In this document: piece by piece, positions 23,376 through 31,019 of the stretch
How the letters are laid out: every line of letters begins with the position of its first letter
Numbering within the stretch: position 1 is the stretch's first letter
The notes under the pieces: model-generated
Database searches by the model: none
What the model was told of the DNA's origin: nothing
The model's input: only the letters and a program-made list of their open reading frames with translations
Assembly (NCBI GenBank): GCA_963638105.1
Contig: CAVHPP010000001.1
Location: 77,080-141,079, forward strand
DNA from: CAG-217 sp963638105
GTDB lineage: Bacteria > Bacillota > Clostridia > Oscillospirales > Acutalibacteraceae
Direction: 5' to 3'
Length of the DNA: 64,000 nt
Position numbers and translations under genes: made by a program

Positions 23376-24626
23376 GTGAACATTTCAGAAAGCTTTAAAA
23401 TCGCTGTCAAAGCCATAAAGGCGAACTGGATGCGCTCGCTCCTGACCATGCTGGGTATCATTATCGGTATCAGCTCCGTGATCATGATCGTGGGAGCCGG
23501 TACCGGTGCCCGGGACTATATCGTCTCGCTGATCGAGGATATGGGCTCCAACGCCGTGATGGTCACGGTAGATACCACCCAGGCGACCGACAACGACTAC
23601 ATTACCTTGAAGGATGTAGAAAATATTAAAAGCCGTGTAAACGGCGTAGATCGCTGCTCGCCTATGCTGATGGGCTTTGGTAAGGCCACCATTGACTCTC
23701 AGGCCAAGGAAGCTACCGCCATGCTGGTTGGCGTAAACAGCGATATTCAGTACGCCTTGACCGAAGGCTGCACCTACGGTCGGTTCTTTACCGATGAGGA
23801 GTACAACGCCAATTCGCCTATTGCCGTGATCGGTATTAACAGTGCTCAAAGTGTATTTGGGTATGAAGATGTGACCGGCGAGTATGTGACTGTGTCCTCC
23901 AGCGGTAAGTCCATGAAGGTCAAGGTAGTGGGTGTGGCCAATATTGACCAGATTGCCCAGTCCGCCGGCGGCAGTTCCTCTCTGTCAACTATGTTTCAGC
24001 AGAACGAGGACTCTCCGGTGATCGCATTGTTTATGCCATGCACGACGCTGACCCAGATCACCGGCGCCAACTCCAACCTGAGCTCCATTTTCGTGATCGC
24101 CCAGGACGGTGCAGACAATGACGCTGTAGGTAACGCCACCGTCAACTACTTGAAAGCGGCCCACGGCAATTTTGCCAAGAATATGTATATTGCCCAGAAT
24201 ATGGCCACTTATATTCAGATCGTAGATATCGTTATGCAGGTGCTGACCGCATTTATCGCCTGTGTAGGCGCCATTTCTCTGATCGTAGGCGGCATCGGCG
24301 TGATGAACATTATGCTGGTGTCCGTAACCGAGCGAACGCGGGAGATTGGCATACGAAAGTCCTTGGGCGCCAAGACCAAGGTGATCACCTTGCAGTTTCT
24401 GACCGAATCGGTGATTTTGTGCTTGATTGGCGGTATCATTGGCTTGGTATTGGGTATTGCAGGCGCGTATGCGGCCTGTGCCGTTATCAATATTACCCCC
24501 AAGATCACCTGGTGGGTGATCCTGCTGGCGCTGGCATTCTCCAGCGGTGTTGGGCTGTTCTTCGGCATTTACCCGGCCCGCAAGGCGGCTAAGCTGTCGC
24601 CCATTGAGGCACTGCGCCGAGAGTAA
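23376..24626 (+). CDS. MacB/FtsX-type ABC transporter permease
   Basis: The 416-residue protein begins at GTG 23376 after AAGGAGCAC. It has the MacB layout: one N-terminal membrane segment (LLTMLGIIIGISSVIMIVGA), a large extracytoplasmic domain (about 45-280), then three membrane segments near the C terminus. The coupling motif ERTREIGIRKSLGAK is clear. An ATPase gene normally lies beside it (adaptor-ATPase-permease), but none is present here. A strong terminator follows at once, so the ATPase must come from elsewhere. Confidence 0.93.
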   Translation: MNISESFKIAVKAIKANWMRSLLTMLGIIIGISSVIMIVGAGTGARDYIVSLIEDMGSNAVMVTVDTTQATDNDYITLKDVENIKSRVNGVDRCSPMLMGFGKATIDSQAKEATAMLVGVNSDIQYALTEGCTYGRFFTDEEYNANSPIAVIGINSAQSVFGYEDVTGEYVTVSSSGKSMKVKVVGVANIDQIAQSAGGSSSLSTMFQQNEDSPVIALFMPCTTLTQITGANSNLSSIFVIAQDGADNDAVGNATVNYLKAAHGNFAKNMYIAQNMATYIQIVDIVMQVLTAFIACVGAISLIVGGIGVMNIMLVSVTERTREIGIRKSLGAKTKVITLQFLTESVILCLIGGIIGLVLGIAGAYAACAVINITPKITWWVILLALAFSSGVGLFFGIYPARKAAKLSPIEALRRE

Positions 24627-24645
24627 GTCAAAATTTATACAAAGC

Positions 24646-24686
24646 AAGACCGTATCGACAGGGGCTGTCGGTACGGTCTTTATTTT
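24646..24686 (+). terminator. Terminator after the permease gene
   Basis: A 15 bp stem (24646-24660 with 24666-24680, one G-T pair) with a 5-base loop is followed by TATTTT. It separates the adaptor/permease operon from the kinase gene. Confidence 0.9.
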
Positions 24687-24691
24687 AGGTA

Positions 24692-24720
24692 TTGAAAAAG
24701 ATGGCATAATAGTGTAAAAT
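24692..24720 (+). promoter_or_regulatory. Promoter of the hexosamine-kinase-like gene
   Basis: TTGAAA (24692-24697) and TAAAAT (24715-24720) are 17 bases apart, 47 bases before the ATG at 24768. Confidence 0.75.
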
Positions 24721-24767
24721 AAAAGGACATTTTGAGCGTGCGCGCAAGAATAAGGGAGGACCCTTGT

Positions 24768-25865
24768 ATGGAGAGTATTCAGCAGGTGATCGACTGCTTC
24801 GATTTTCAGGGCAAGACGGCGGATTGCCGGGCCTTTGGCAGCGGCCACATCAATACCACCTATATCGTCACCACCGATCTGCCGGAGGGCGGCCAGCAGC
24901 GGTATGTGCTGCAGAAGGTCAATCACAATGTATTTCGTGACATTGACCGGCTGATGCAGAATGTGTTTGCAGTCACTTCCTTTTTGCAGGAGAAGATCAA
25001 GGCTGCCGGCGGCGACCCGGAGCGGGAGACCTTGCACTTTATCAAGACCAAGGACGGCGCGCAGTATTACACTGCACCGGATGGGGACTACTTCCGTGCC
25101 TATGTGTTTGTAAAGGACTCTATCAGCTATGACGCGGTGGAGAGCGCAGCTCTGTTCCAAAAGAGCGGCGAGGCATTCGGCCGGTTCCAGCACCTGCTGG
25201 CGGATTTTCCGGCTGAGACTTTGTATGAGACCATTCCCAATTTCCATAACACCCTGTGGCGGTATGAAAACGAGTTTCTCCCGGCGGTAGAAGCGAACAA
25301 GGCCGGTCGTGCCGCCGCTGTGCAGGCGGAAATTCAGTTTGTAAAGGACCGCAAGGCAGACACCCATCGGCTCACCGACTTGGCGGCTGCCGGTCAGTTG
25401 CCTCTGCGGGTGACCCATAATGATACCAAGCTGAATAATGTGCTGTTTGACGCCACCGCCGGCGAGGCCATTTGTGTGATTGACTTGGACACGGTCATGC
25501 CGGGTCTTGCCCATTATGATTTTGGCGACTCTATTCGCTTTGGTGCCAACACTGCTGCCGAGGACGAGGCGGACCTGTCCAAGGTGAGTTTGGATCTAGA
25601 GTATTTCGGCGCCTATGCCAAGGGCTTTTTGTCCCAGGCAGGGGAGAGCCTGACCCAAACGGAGATCGACCAGTTGGCCTTTTCTGCCCAGTTGATGACC
25701 TTTGAGTGCGGTATGCGCTTTTTGACCGATTATCTGAACGGCGACACCTACTTTAAGATCGCTTACCCGGAGCATAACCTGGTGCGCGCCCGCAACCAGT
25801 TTGCCCTGGTGGCGGACATGGAGCGCAAAATGGACCAAATGGAAGCGCTCATCGCCGCACTGTAA
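24768..25865 (+). CDS. Sugar kinase of the APH fold, N-acetylhexosamine 1-kinase-like
   Basis: The 365-residue protein belongs to the aminoglycoside-phosphotransferase/choline-kinase fold. The catalytic loop RVTHNDTKLNNVLFD and the metal-binding VIDLDTVMPG are both present. The whole, including GSGHINTTY near the start, resembles NahK, which phosphorylates GlcNAc/GalNAc at C1 in the lacto-N-biose/galacto-N-biose pathway. I start at ATG 24768 after GGGAGGA. galT, which acts in the same pathway in bifidobacteria, lies 26 kb away. The exact substrate is uncertain. Confidence 0.8.
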   Translation: MESIQQVIDCFDFQGKTADCRAFGSGHINTTYIVTTDLPEGGQQRYVLQKVNHNVFRDIDRLMQNVFAVTSFLQEKIKAAGGDPERETLHFIKTKDGAQYYTAPDGDYFRAYVFVKDSISYDAVESAALFQKSGEAFGRFQHLLADFPAETLYETIPNFHNTLWRYENEFLPAVEANKAGRAAAVQAEIQFVKDRKADTHRLTDLAAAGQLPLRVTHNDTKLNNVLFDATAGEAICVIDLDTVMPGLAHYDFGDSIRFGANTAAEDEADLSKVSLDLEYFGAYAKGFLSQAGESLTQTEIDQLAFSAQLMTFECGMRFLTDYLNGDTYFKIAYPEHNLVRARNQFALVADMERKMDQMEALIAAL

Positions 25866-25885
25866 AAAGAAATCGCGACGAATAT

Positions 25886-25918
25886 GGGAGGCACTCTTTT
25901 GGAGCGCCTCCGTCTTTT
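25886..25918 (+). terminator. Terminator after the kinase gene
   Basis: GGAGGC (25887-25892) pairs with GCCTCC (25906-25911), with an inner CTC/GAG extension after one mismatch, followed by GTCTTTTT. It lies just before the ribosome binding site of the next gene, so readthrough may feed that gene. Confidence 0.75.
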
Positions 25919-25932
25919 TCGGAGGGCTTTTT

Positions 25933-26430
25933 ATGCTGAAAAGATCCATAGCGGCGCACACACGGATTTTTGTTCCCACTTTAGATGTGTTTCTAAAGCA
26001 TTATACGGACTCAAAATATGTAAGGACCGAGTTTGAACATTTGGTCAAAAACGGAACGCTTATACCGTTTTACGCTTTTTATCACAAGTTGTTCATCGGC
26101 AAGGCGTATTTGGTTGTAAAGCTTAAAGACCTGCAGGTGGCCGATGGGCAGCGCGTGGCCTATTTGTGTAATTTTGAAGTGAAAAGACTGTGGCAAAATA
26201 AAGGCGTTGGCACCAAAATGCTGCATACCGTGATGGCGTATGCAAAGCAAAATGGGTTTGAAAAGCTGACCCTGGCGGTGAATGAAGCCAATGAGCGGAA
26301 TATGCACTTGTACGGCAAGGCGGGTTTTCGCACAAAAATCAAAACCATAGATACGGACTTGCTGTTCTTTACGCCCAGCGGCGACCCGATCAAAACTCAA
26401 ACGCTGAGCGTTTATTGCTGCGAACTATAA
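25933..26430 (+). CDS. GNAT-family N-acetyltransferase
   Basis: The 165-residue protein starts at ATG 25933 after CGGAGGG. The GNAT core is seen as LCNFEVKRLWQNKGVGTKML (acetyl-CoA pyrophosphate loop QNKGVG) and the later NERNMHLYGKAGF helix. No substrate can be assigned. It has no separate promoter that I can see between the upstream terminator and its start. Likely cytoplasmic. Confidence 0.85.
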   Translation: MLKRSIAAHTRIFVPTLDVFLKHYTDSKYVRTEFEHLVKNGTLIPFYAFYHKLFIGKAYLVVKLKDLQVADGQRVAYLCNFEVKRLWQNKGVGTKMLHTVMAYAKQNGFEKLTLAVNEANERNMHLYGKAGFRTKIKTIDTDLLFFTPSGDPIKTQTLSVYCCEL

Positions 26431-26471
26431 CCCATCGTGCGCACAATAAAGCGCACGAATAAAATAAAAAT

Positions 26472-26501
26472 GCGCAACCTCTATAGGCTGCGCTTTTTTT
26501 T
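26472..26501 (+). terminator. Terminator after the acetyltransferase gene
   Basis: GCGCAACC (26472-26479) pairs with GGCTGCGC (26486-26493) with one mismatch, followed by eight T. A second small hairpin, GTGCGC/GCGCAC (26437-26442 with 26451-26456), precedes it. Confidence 0.85.
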
Positions 26502-26538
26502 GTATAGATTTTGATAAGAACAAACGCATAGAGGGCGC

Positions 26539-27984
26539 TTATACAGGTGCCTTATGTGGATTTCTGCTTTTTCTATACGGCAGTGCAGACAGCAGATAGG
26601 CGATCCCCGGTAGACACAGGAATAAAAAGAACATAGCGAAGCGCGGCGTTGCAAAAGACGGATCCGTTGCGAAGTCGGCACCGGTATATAAAGCGCGGTT
26701 GATTTGACTGACGGAGGTACCGCTAAAGCCGCTGATCGCAAACACCAGCCCTTGCAGCAAAGCAGACACGCCGGTGGACAGCTTGATGAGTAAGGATTGC
26801 CCGGACACAAAAATGCCGTCCCGGCGTATGCCGCTTTCTTTCTCCGTTTGGTCTGCTGCGTCTGCAATTAAAATGGATTGCACGGTATTGACCAGACCGC
26901 AGCAAAACATATTACAAAACAGAAGCAGGATCAAGAGCGTAAAGGGCAGGGCTTGCGTTAGCTGCTGCGGTCGGCAAAGAAACAGCGCAAAGGCGGACAA
27001 TAAAGCCAGTCCCGCAAATACATTGGCTTGTGCAAATGTGGTGGCTGCGCCGTACTTGTCTGCCAGTTTGGGAGCTACACCTGCGGCGATGAGTTGGCCT
27101 AAAAAGGCCGGAATGCCTAAGAACAGCATATAGTGCACATAAGGCGTGCGCCCGTTATTGCCAAAGTAGTAAGACAGCACGGTCATTTGCAGCAAATTCA
27201 TCAGCCCGGTAGGCGTGCGCAGCAATCCGGAGAGCAAAATGCGACGATAACTTTGCATGCGCCACATTTCCGTAAGATTTTGCCATAGGCTGCGCTTTTC
27301 TGCCGGTGGAGCGGTCACGCGCTCCCGGGTGCAAAAGCCTACCGGCTGAAACAGGAGCGTGCCCAGGAACAAAAAGCTGCCGCAAACCAAGACGGTTCCC
27401 ATTTGCAGCCCCAAGGTAGGGTCGTTTCGCTGTTTGGAAAAGTGATTGCCCGCAGCCTGCGATAACGGCAATAGCAGCAAACTGATACCGGCGCCGCAAA
27501 TTCCTGCAACGATCCGTGCCTGTGCCAGCAATGCGTTGCGGTCCTTGCGGATTTTTGTCATTAAGTTTGGCAATGTCCATAGCGCTACGTCGCCGAAGCA
27601 AAAGCAAATGCCAAAGCCGATGAAACTAAGCCCGGCAGCCAGTAAGATACCCAGGCGGGCGGTGGATGTTTCTGCTGCCGTATAGGAACGATTAAGAAAG
27701 CAGAGCAGCGAGAACATAAAAATCGGCAGCGGCGAAAATATAAGATAAGTGCGGCATTTGCCTTTGGTATTTTGACTGCGGTCAATGCGCATACCCACAT
27801 AGGGATCACACAGGAATTCGGCTATTTTAGATAGCAGGGTGATGGTGCTGATGGCCAGTGCAGGCAAAAAGATCACACTTTGAAAATAGTAGGTCAGCCC
27901 GGTGCCGATCACGCCGTATACCAAGTTTTGACCCAGCATACCCAGTAGGTAGACGGTTCGTTCTCTTTTTGTGTAAGTATCCAT
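26539..27984 (-). CDS. GPH/MelB-family sugar-cation symporter
   Basis: The 481-residue integral membrane protein shows about 12 hydrophobic segments and resembles the glycoside-pentoside-hexuronide:cation symporters. The segment with SKIAEFLCDPYVGMRIDRSQ matches the family loop (D-P-hydrophobic-G-x-x-x-D). It starts MDTYTKRERTVYLLG after AAGGAGGA. It lies downstream of a TetR gene on the same strand, with an operator copy before each gene, so it is probably induced by its substrate. Export of a toxic compound is also possible given the TetR control. Confidence 0.82.
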   Translation of the reverse strand: MDTYTKRERTVYLLGMLGQNLVYGVIGTGLTYYFQSVIFLPALAISTITLLSKIAEFLCDPYVGMRIDRSQNTKGKCRTYLIFSPLPIFMFSLLCFLNRSYTAAETSTARLGILLAAGLSFIGFGICFCFGDVALWTLPNLMTKIRKDRNALLAQARIVAGICGAGISLLLLPLSQAAGNHFSKQRNDPTLGLQMGTVLVCGSFLFLGTLLFQPVGFCTRERVTAPPAEKRSLWQNLTEMWRMQSYRRILLSGLLRTPTGLMNLLQMTVLSYYFGNNGRTPYVHYMLFLGIPAFLGQLIAAGVAPKLADKYGAATTFAQANVFAGLALLSAFALFLCRPQQLTQALPFTLLILLLFCNMFCCGLVNTVQSILIADAADQTEKESGIRRDGIFVSGQSLLIKLSTGVSALLQGLVFAISGFSGTSVSQINRALYTGADFATDPSFATPRFAMFFLFLCLPGIAYLLSALPYRKSRNPHKAPV

Positions 27985-27994
27985 ATTTCCTCCT

Positions 27995-28013
27995 TACATA
28001 CTAACGGTATGTA
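27995..28013 (-). promoter_or_regulatory. TetR operator before the transporter gene
   Basis: On the plus strand this reads TACATACT, AAC, GGTATGTA: an inverted repeat with 7 of 8 matching positions. It is almost identical to the site before the TetR gene (28699-28717), including the flanking TTATA and the AAGGAGGA ribosome binding site. It overlaps the likely -10 of the transporter promoter. Confidence 0.8.
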
Positions 28014-28046
28014 TAATTTCAAAGAATAGCCGCTGCAAAGCAGCGG
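28010..28046 (-). promoter_or_regulatory. Possible transporter promoter with hairpin over its -35
   Basis: On the minus strand TTGCAG (28033-28038) and TATACA (28010-28015) are 17 bases apart. The -35 lies in a perfect hairpin CCGCTGC/GCAGCGG (28030-28036 with 28040-28046) that could also act as a weak terminator after the TetR gene. Confidence 0.55.
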
Positions 28047-28058
28047 GCGAATGGGCGT

Positions 28059-28688
28059 TTATAATTGATCTAAATAAGGTTGCAAGGGCGCTAAGTCCAG
28101 CCCGGTGGGTTCGCAAAGGGTACAGAGAAATGCCAGCTTTTGCTTCCTTTTTTCGGGACCATCGGCAAATACCAGTGGGCTTAGCCAAAGATTGGCAAGC
28201 AGCGCCACCACTTCTGCAAAGGCTGTCGGTTCGGCCACTTGCAGCGAACCGTCGGCAATGCCCGCTTCGACCACCGGCAAAAAGGCGGTAGGCGCAATTT
28301 CTTCTACGCTGCGATACAGCAAGTCGCGCAGCATTTGGGGAGAGTTACGCAGTTGCACACCCAGTTTGCGGAATTGGACTTCCTGTGGGTCTGTAATGGC
28401 AGCGAGCAGCATTTGGGTCAGCTTTTGACTGCCAGTTAATGTTGTGGATACTGCGATTTTTTGCCAAGTGGCGGACAGGGAATTGTTCTCAAAAATACGG
28501 GCGGCAACGGCGTTTAAGATTGCTTCCTTGGAGGAAAAATGGTGGTACACCGCGCCTTTGGTCAAGCCGCCCAGCTGGTCGATGATATTCTGTATGGTAG
28601 TGTGTTCGTACCCCTGCTGCAAAAACAGGCGTGTGGCGGTATCTAAAATTTGTTCCCGGGTCTGTTCCGGGTATTTATTCCTGCTCAT
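28059..28688 (-). CDS. TetR-family transcriptional repressor
   Basis: The 209-residue protein has the TetR helix-turn-helix at residues about 10-55 (TREQILDTATRLFLQQGYEH, then GGLTKGAVYHHFSSKEAIL). The C-terminal ligand domain is not diagnostic. It lies upstream of the GPH transporter on the same strand and has an operator just before its own start and another before the transporter, so it should control both. The ribosome binding site is AAGGAGGAG. Confidence 0.93.
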   Translation of the reverse strand: MSRNKYPEQTREQILDTATRLFLQQGYEHTTIQNIIDQLGGLTKGAVYHHFSSKEAILNAVAARIFENNSLSATWQKIAVSTTLTGSQKLTQMLLAAITDPQEVQFRKLGVQLRNSPQMLRDLLYRSVEEIAPTAFLPVVEAGIADGSLQVAEPTAFAEVVALLANLWLSPLVFADGPEKRKQKLAFLCTLCEPTGLDLAPLQPYLDQL

Positions 28689-28698
28689 GGCTCCTCCT

Positions 28699-28717
28699 TA
28701 CATACCAATGGTATGTA
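28699..28717 (-). promoter_or_regulatory. TetR operator before its own gene
   Basis: TACATACC (28699-28706) and GGTATGTA (28710-28717) form a perfect 8 bp inverted repeat around AAT. It lies between the -10 (28721-28726) and the ribosome binding site, so bound repressor would block transcription. Confidence 0.85.
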
Positions 28718-28720
28718 TAA

Positions 28721-28749
28721 AGCATAACACAGGTTTGCTCCTTTGTCAA
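28721..28749 (-). promoter_or_regulatory. Promoter of the TetR gene
   Basis: On the minus strand TTGACA (28744-28749) and TATGCT (28721-28726) are 17 bases apart, directly upstream of the TetR operator. Confidence 0.8.
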
Positions 28750-28782
28750 TAAGAAAAAGCAGCCTGCCGTAGCAGACTGCTT
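28750..28782 (-). terminator. Terminator after gdhA
   Basis: An 11 bp stem (28757-28767 with 28772-28782, one G-T pair) is followed on the minus strand by TTTTCTT. It lies between the gdhA stop and the TetR promoter. Confidence 0.9.
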
Positions 28783-28806
28783 TGTGTTTATATGAGATTT
28801 GTTGGA

Positions 28807-30138
28807 TCAAACCACGCCCTGCGCCATCATGGCATCGGCCACTTTCATAAAGCCGGCGATGTTGGCACCAACAACGAAGTTGTCCGGGGCATTGTACTTT
28901 TCACAAGCCTCTTTCATGTTGTGGTAGATGTTGACCATAATGCCTTGTAGCTTGGCGTCTACCTCATCAAAAGTCCAGCTGGAGCGGATGGAGTTCTGGC
29001 CCATCTCCAGTGCGGAGGTGGCTACGCCGCCGGCGTTGGAAGCTTTGCCGGGCAGGAACAGAATGTGCTTTTGCAGGAACACCTCTGTGGCCGCTGCGTC
29101 CGTAGGCATATTGGCGCCCTCACACACTGCGTAGCAGCCGGTGTCTACCAGGCGCTGGGCCTGCGCGGCGTGGATCTCATTCTGGGTGGCGCAGGGGAGC
29201 GCCACATCGCAGGTTACGGCGTCCCACACAGAGCCCTCTGCATAAGTGGCGGTGGGGTGGCTCTCCGCATACACAGAAATGCGCTTTCTGTCCACTTCCT
29301 TAATCTGCTTTACAGCCTCTACATCAATGCCGTTTTCGTCAATCACGTAGCCGGTAGAATCGGAGCAGCAGATGACTTTTGCACCTAACTGCCGAGCCTT
29401 CTCCATGGCGTAAATGGCCACATTACCGGAGCCGGACACGGCCACACGAGCACCTTTAAGATCCTTACCGTGGTCCTTGAGCATTTCCTCGGTAATATAC
29501 ACCAAGCCGTAGCCGGTAGCCTCTGTACGAGCCAGGGAGCCGCCGAAGCTCAGGCCCTTCCCGGTGAGCACGCCCTCGGAGCGGTTCGTCAGTTTTTTGT
29601 ACTGACCGTATAAATAACCTACCTCGCGGGCACCGGTGCCGATGTCGCCGGCGGGTACGTCCTCGTCCGCACCTACATATTTATACAGCTCATTCATAAA
29701 TGCCTGACAGAAGCGCATCACTTCCATATCGCTTTTGCCTTTGGGGTCAAAGTCAGAGCCGCCCTTGGCGCCGCCGATGGGCAGGCCGGTCAGGCTGTTT
29801 TTGAAGATCTGCTCAAAGCCCAAAAACTTGATGATGGACAGGTTTACGCTGGGGTGCAGGCGCAGACCGCCTTTGTAGGGGCCGATTGCAGAGTTAAACT
29901 GCACGCGGTAGCCGCGGTTTACATGCACCTGGCCATGATCGTCCACCCACGGAATGCGGAACATGATCTGCCGTTCCGGCTCAACCAACCGCTCCAGCAA
30001 GCCGGTTTTTTGGTATTTCGGATCGTTGTTGACCACCGGCGCCAATGCGTCTAAAACCTCTGTGGCGGCCTGGATAAATTCCGGCTGATCCGGGTTCTTT
30101 GCTTTCAGATCTGCCAGCACTTTTTCTGTATAAGTCAT
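28807..30138 (-). CDS. gdhA: NADP-type glutamate dehydrogenase
   Basis: Interconverts 2-oxoglutarate plus ammonia and glutamate. The 443-residue product has the hexameric-enzyme length. The substrate-binding lysine lies in PIGGAKGGSDFDPKG and the catalytic Asp in the segment DVPAGDIGTGAREVGYLYGQ. The N-terminal KYQKTGLLERLVEPER is typical of the biosynthetic form. It stands alone with its own promoter and terminator. NADP preference is inferred from overall similarity. Confidence 0.95.
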   Translation of the reverse strand: MTYTEKVLADLKAKNPDQPEFIQAATEVLDALAPVVNNDPKYQKTGLLERLVEPERQIMFRIPWVDDHGQVHVNRGYRVQFNSAIGPYKGGLRLHPSVNLSIIKFLGFEQIFKNSLTGLPIGGAKGGSDFDPKGKSDMEVMRFCQAFMNELYKYVGADEDVPAGDIGTGAREVGYLYGQYKKLTNRSEGVLTGKGLSFGGSLARTEATGYGLVYITEEMLKDHGKDLKGARVAVSGSGNVAIYAMEKARQLGAKVICCSDSTGYVIDENGIDVEAVKQIKEVDRKRISVYAESHPTATYAEGSVWDAVTCDVALPCATQNEIHAAQAQRLVDTGCYAVCEGANMPTDAAATEVFLQKHILFLPGKASNAGGVATSALEMGQNSIRSSWTFDEVDAKLQGIMVNIYHNMKEACEKYNAPDNFVVGANIAGFMKVADAMMAQGVV

Positions 30139-30186
30139 ACAAAATCCCTCTCTTCAGAAGCATTGCTTCCGTTTATTTTTGTATAA

Positions 30187-30215
30187 ATTATACCAATATC
30201 ATAGGTATTAGTCAA
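30187..30215 (-). promoter_or_regulatory. Promoter of gdhA
   Basis: On the minus strand TTGACT (30210-30215) and TATAAT (30187-30192) are 17 bases apart, about 50 bases before the gdhA start. Confidence 0.9.
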
Positions 30216-30244
30216 TGTACGCGTGTCTATTTTTCCACTTTGCA

Positions 30245-30279
30245 CAAAAAAGATTGCCGTGAGTTTTCACTCACGGCAA
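30245..30279 (-). terminator. Terminator after hpf
   Basis: A perfect 10 bp stem (30254-30263 with 30270-30279) is followed on the minus strand by TCTTTTTT. It lies 36 bases after the hpf stop. Confidence 0.92.
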
Positions 30280-30314
30280 AATTGAATAAAAATGCGTTTT
30301 TCGGTGTACGCCGG

Positions 30315-30860
30315 TCAGCTACAAATTAACTGACCGTAGCCTTTGCCTCGTTTGTAGATCACGCAGGTTTGGCCGTTCGGCGCCAGATAAACAAAGAAGC
30401 TGTGTCCCAGCATTTCCATTTGCACAATGGCCTCATCGTCGGTCATCATTTGCAATTGAATGTTCTTTTTGCGCTGAATATCCAAAGCGGAGCTGTCATA
30501 GCTCTCAAAGTCGTCCATGGTCACTTCTTCTATGGGCTCCAGCATGGAGGCAATCTGGTCAATGCCGCCCTTACGCTTCTTATCTACCAGGTAGGTCTTT
30601 AGCTTGCGCAGCTTTCGCTTCAGGTCGTCCACTGCCATATCAATGACCGGCTCAATCTTGTCTGCCCGTGCCTCGCCGCGGATAAAGGAGCCAATGTACT
30701 TGACTGTAATGTCGCACTTGTAGCCGTCTTTTACCTTGGCTAAGGTCACATCAAAGGAGGCGTTGTCCGGCAGCATTTTTTCAATGCGCTGCAGTTCTTT
30801 GTCAATACCGTCTTTGGTGCCTTGCTTTAGGTCAAATCCTCTTGCCGTAATGTTGATCAT
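30315..30860 (-). CDS. hpf: Long ribosome hibernation promoting factor
   Basis: The 181-residue protein, started at the ATG at 30860 (MINITARGFDLKQG), is the long HPF form. The N-terminal S30AE domain (about 1-100) binds the 30S decoding site. The C-terminal domain (about 125-181: MTDDEAIVQMEMLGHSFFVY) dimerises 70S ribosomes into 100S particles. An upstream start at 30890 would lack a ribosome binding site. The gene has its own promoter and terminator. Confidence 0.93.
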   Translation of the reverse strand: MINITARGFDLKQGTKDGIDKELQRIEKMLPDNASFDVTLAKVKDGYKCDITVKYIGSFIRGEARADKIEPVIDMAVDDLKRKLRKLKTYLVDKKRKGGIDQIASMLEPIEEVTMDDFESYDSSALDIQRKKNIQLQMMTDDEAIVQMEMLGHSFFVYLAPNGQTCVIYKRGKGYGQLICS

Positions 30861-30904
30861 ACTATCACCCCTTTGGGAATTCAGAGGCATACCTCTGTAC
30901 TCAT

Positions 30905-30933
30905 ATTATACACCACCGGGAGAAAAAGAAAAA
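30905..30933 (-). promoter_or_regulatory. Likely hpf promoter
   Basis: On the minus strand TATAAT (30905-30910) has TGTG before it; the -35 TTTTTC (30928-30933) is weak. A perfect CAGAGG/CCTCTG hairpin (30882-30887 with 30892-30897) lies in the leader. Only three bases separate this -35 from the -35 of the divergent GH28 promoter. Confidence 0.55.
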
Positions 30934-30936
30934 GTA

Positions 30937-30965
30937 TTGAGGTTTGTGCTGTTTTGTAGTATAAT
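30937..30965 (+). promoter_or_regulatory. Promoter of the GH28 gene
   Basis: TTGAGG (30937-30942) and TATAAT (30960-30965) are 17 bases apart, 54 bases upstream of ATG 31020. Confidence 0.8.
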
Positions 30966-31019
30966 ATATAGCCGACGGCTCCATTGCGGGCACAACGAAA
31001 ATCGACGAGGATTTTACCT

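Noticed and set aside
25886..25918. A riboswitch before the GNAT gene
   Set aside because: The hairpin has a terminator layout belonging to the upstream kinase gene, and there is no room for an aptamer before the start.
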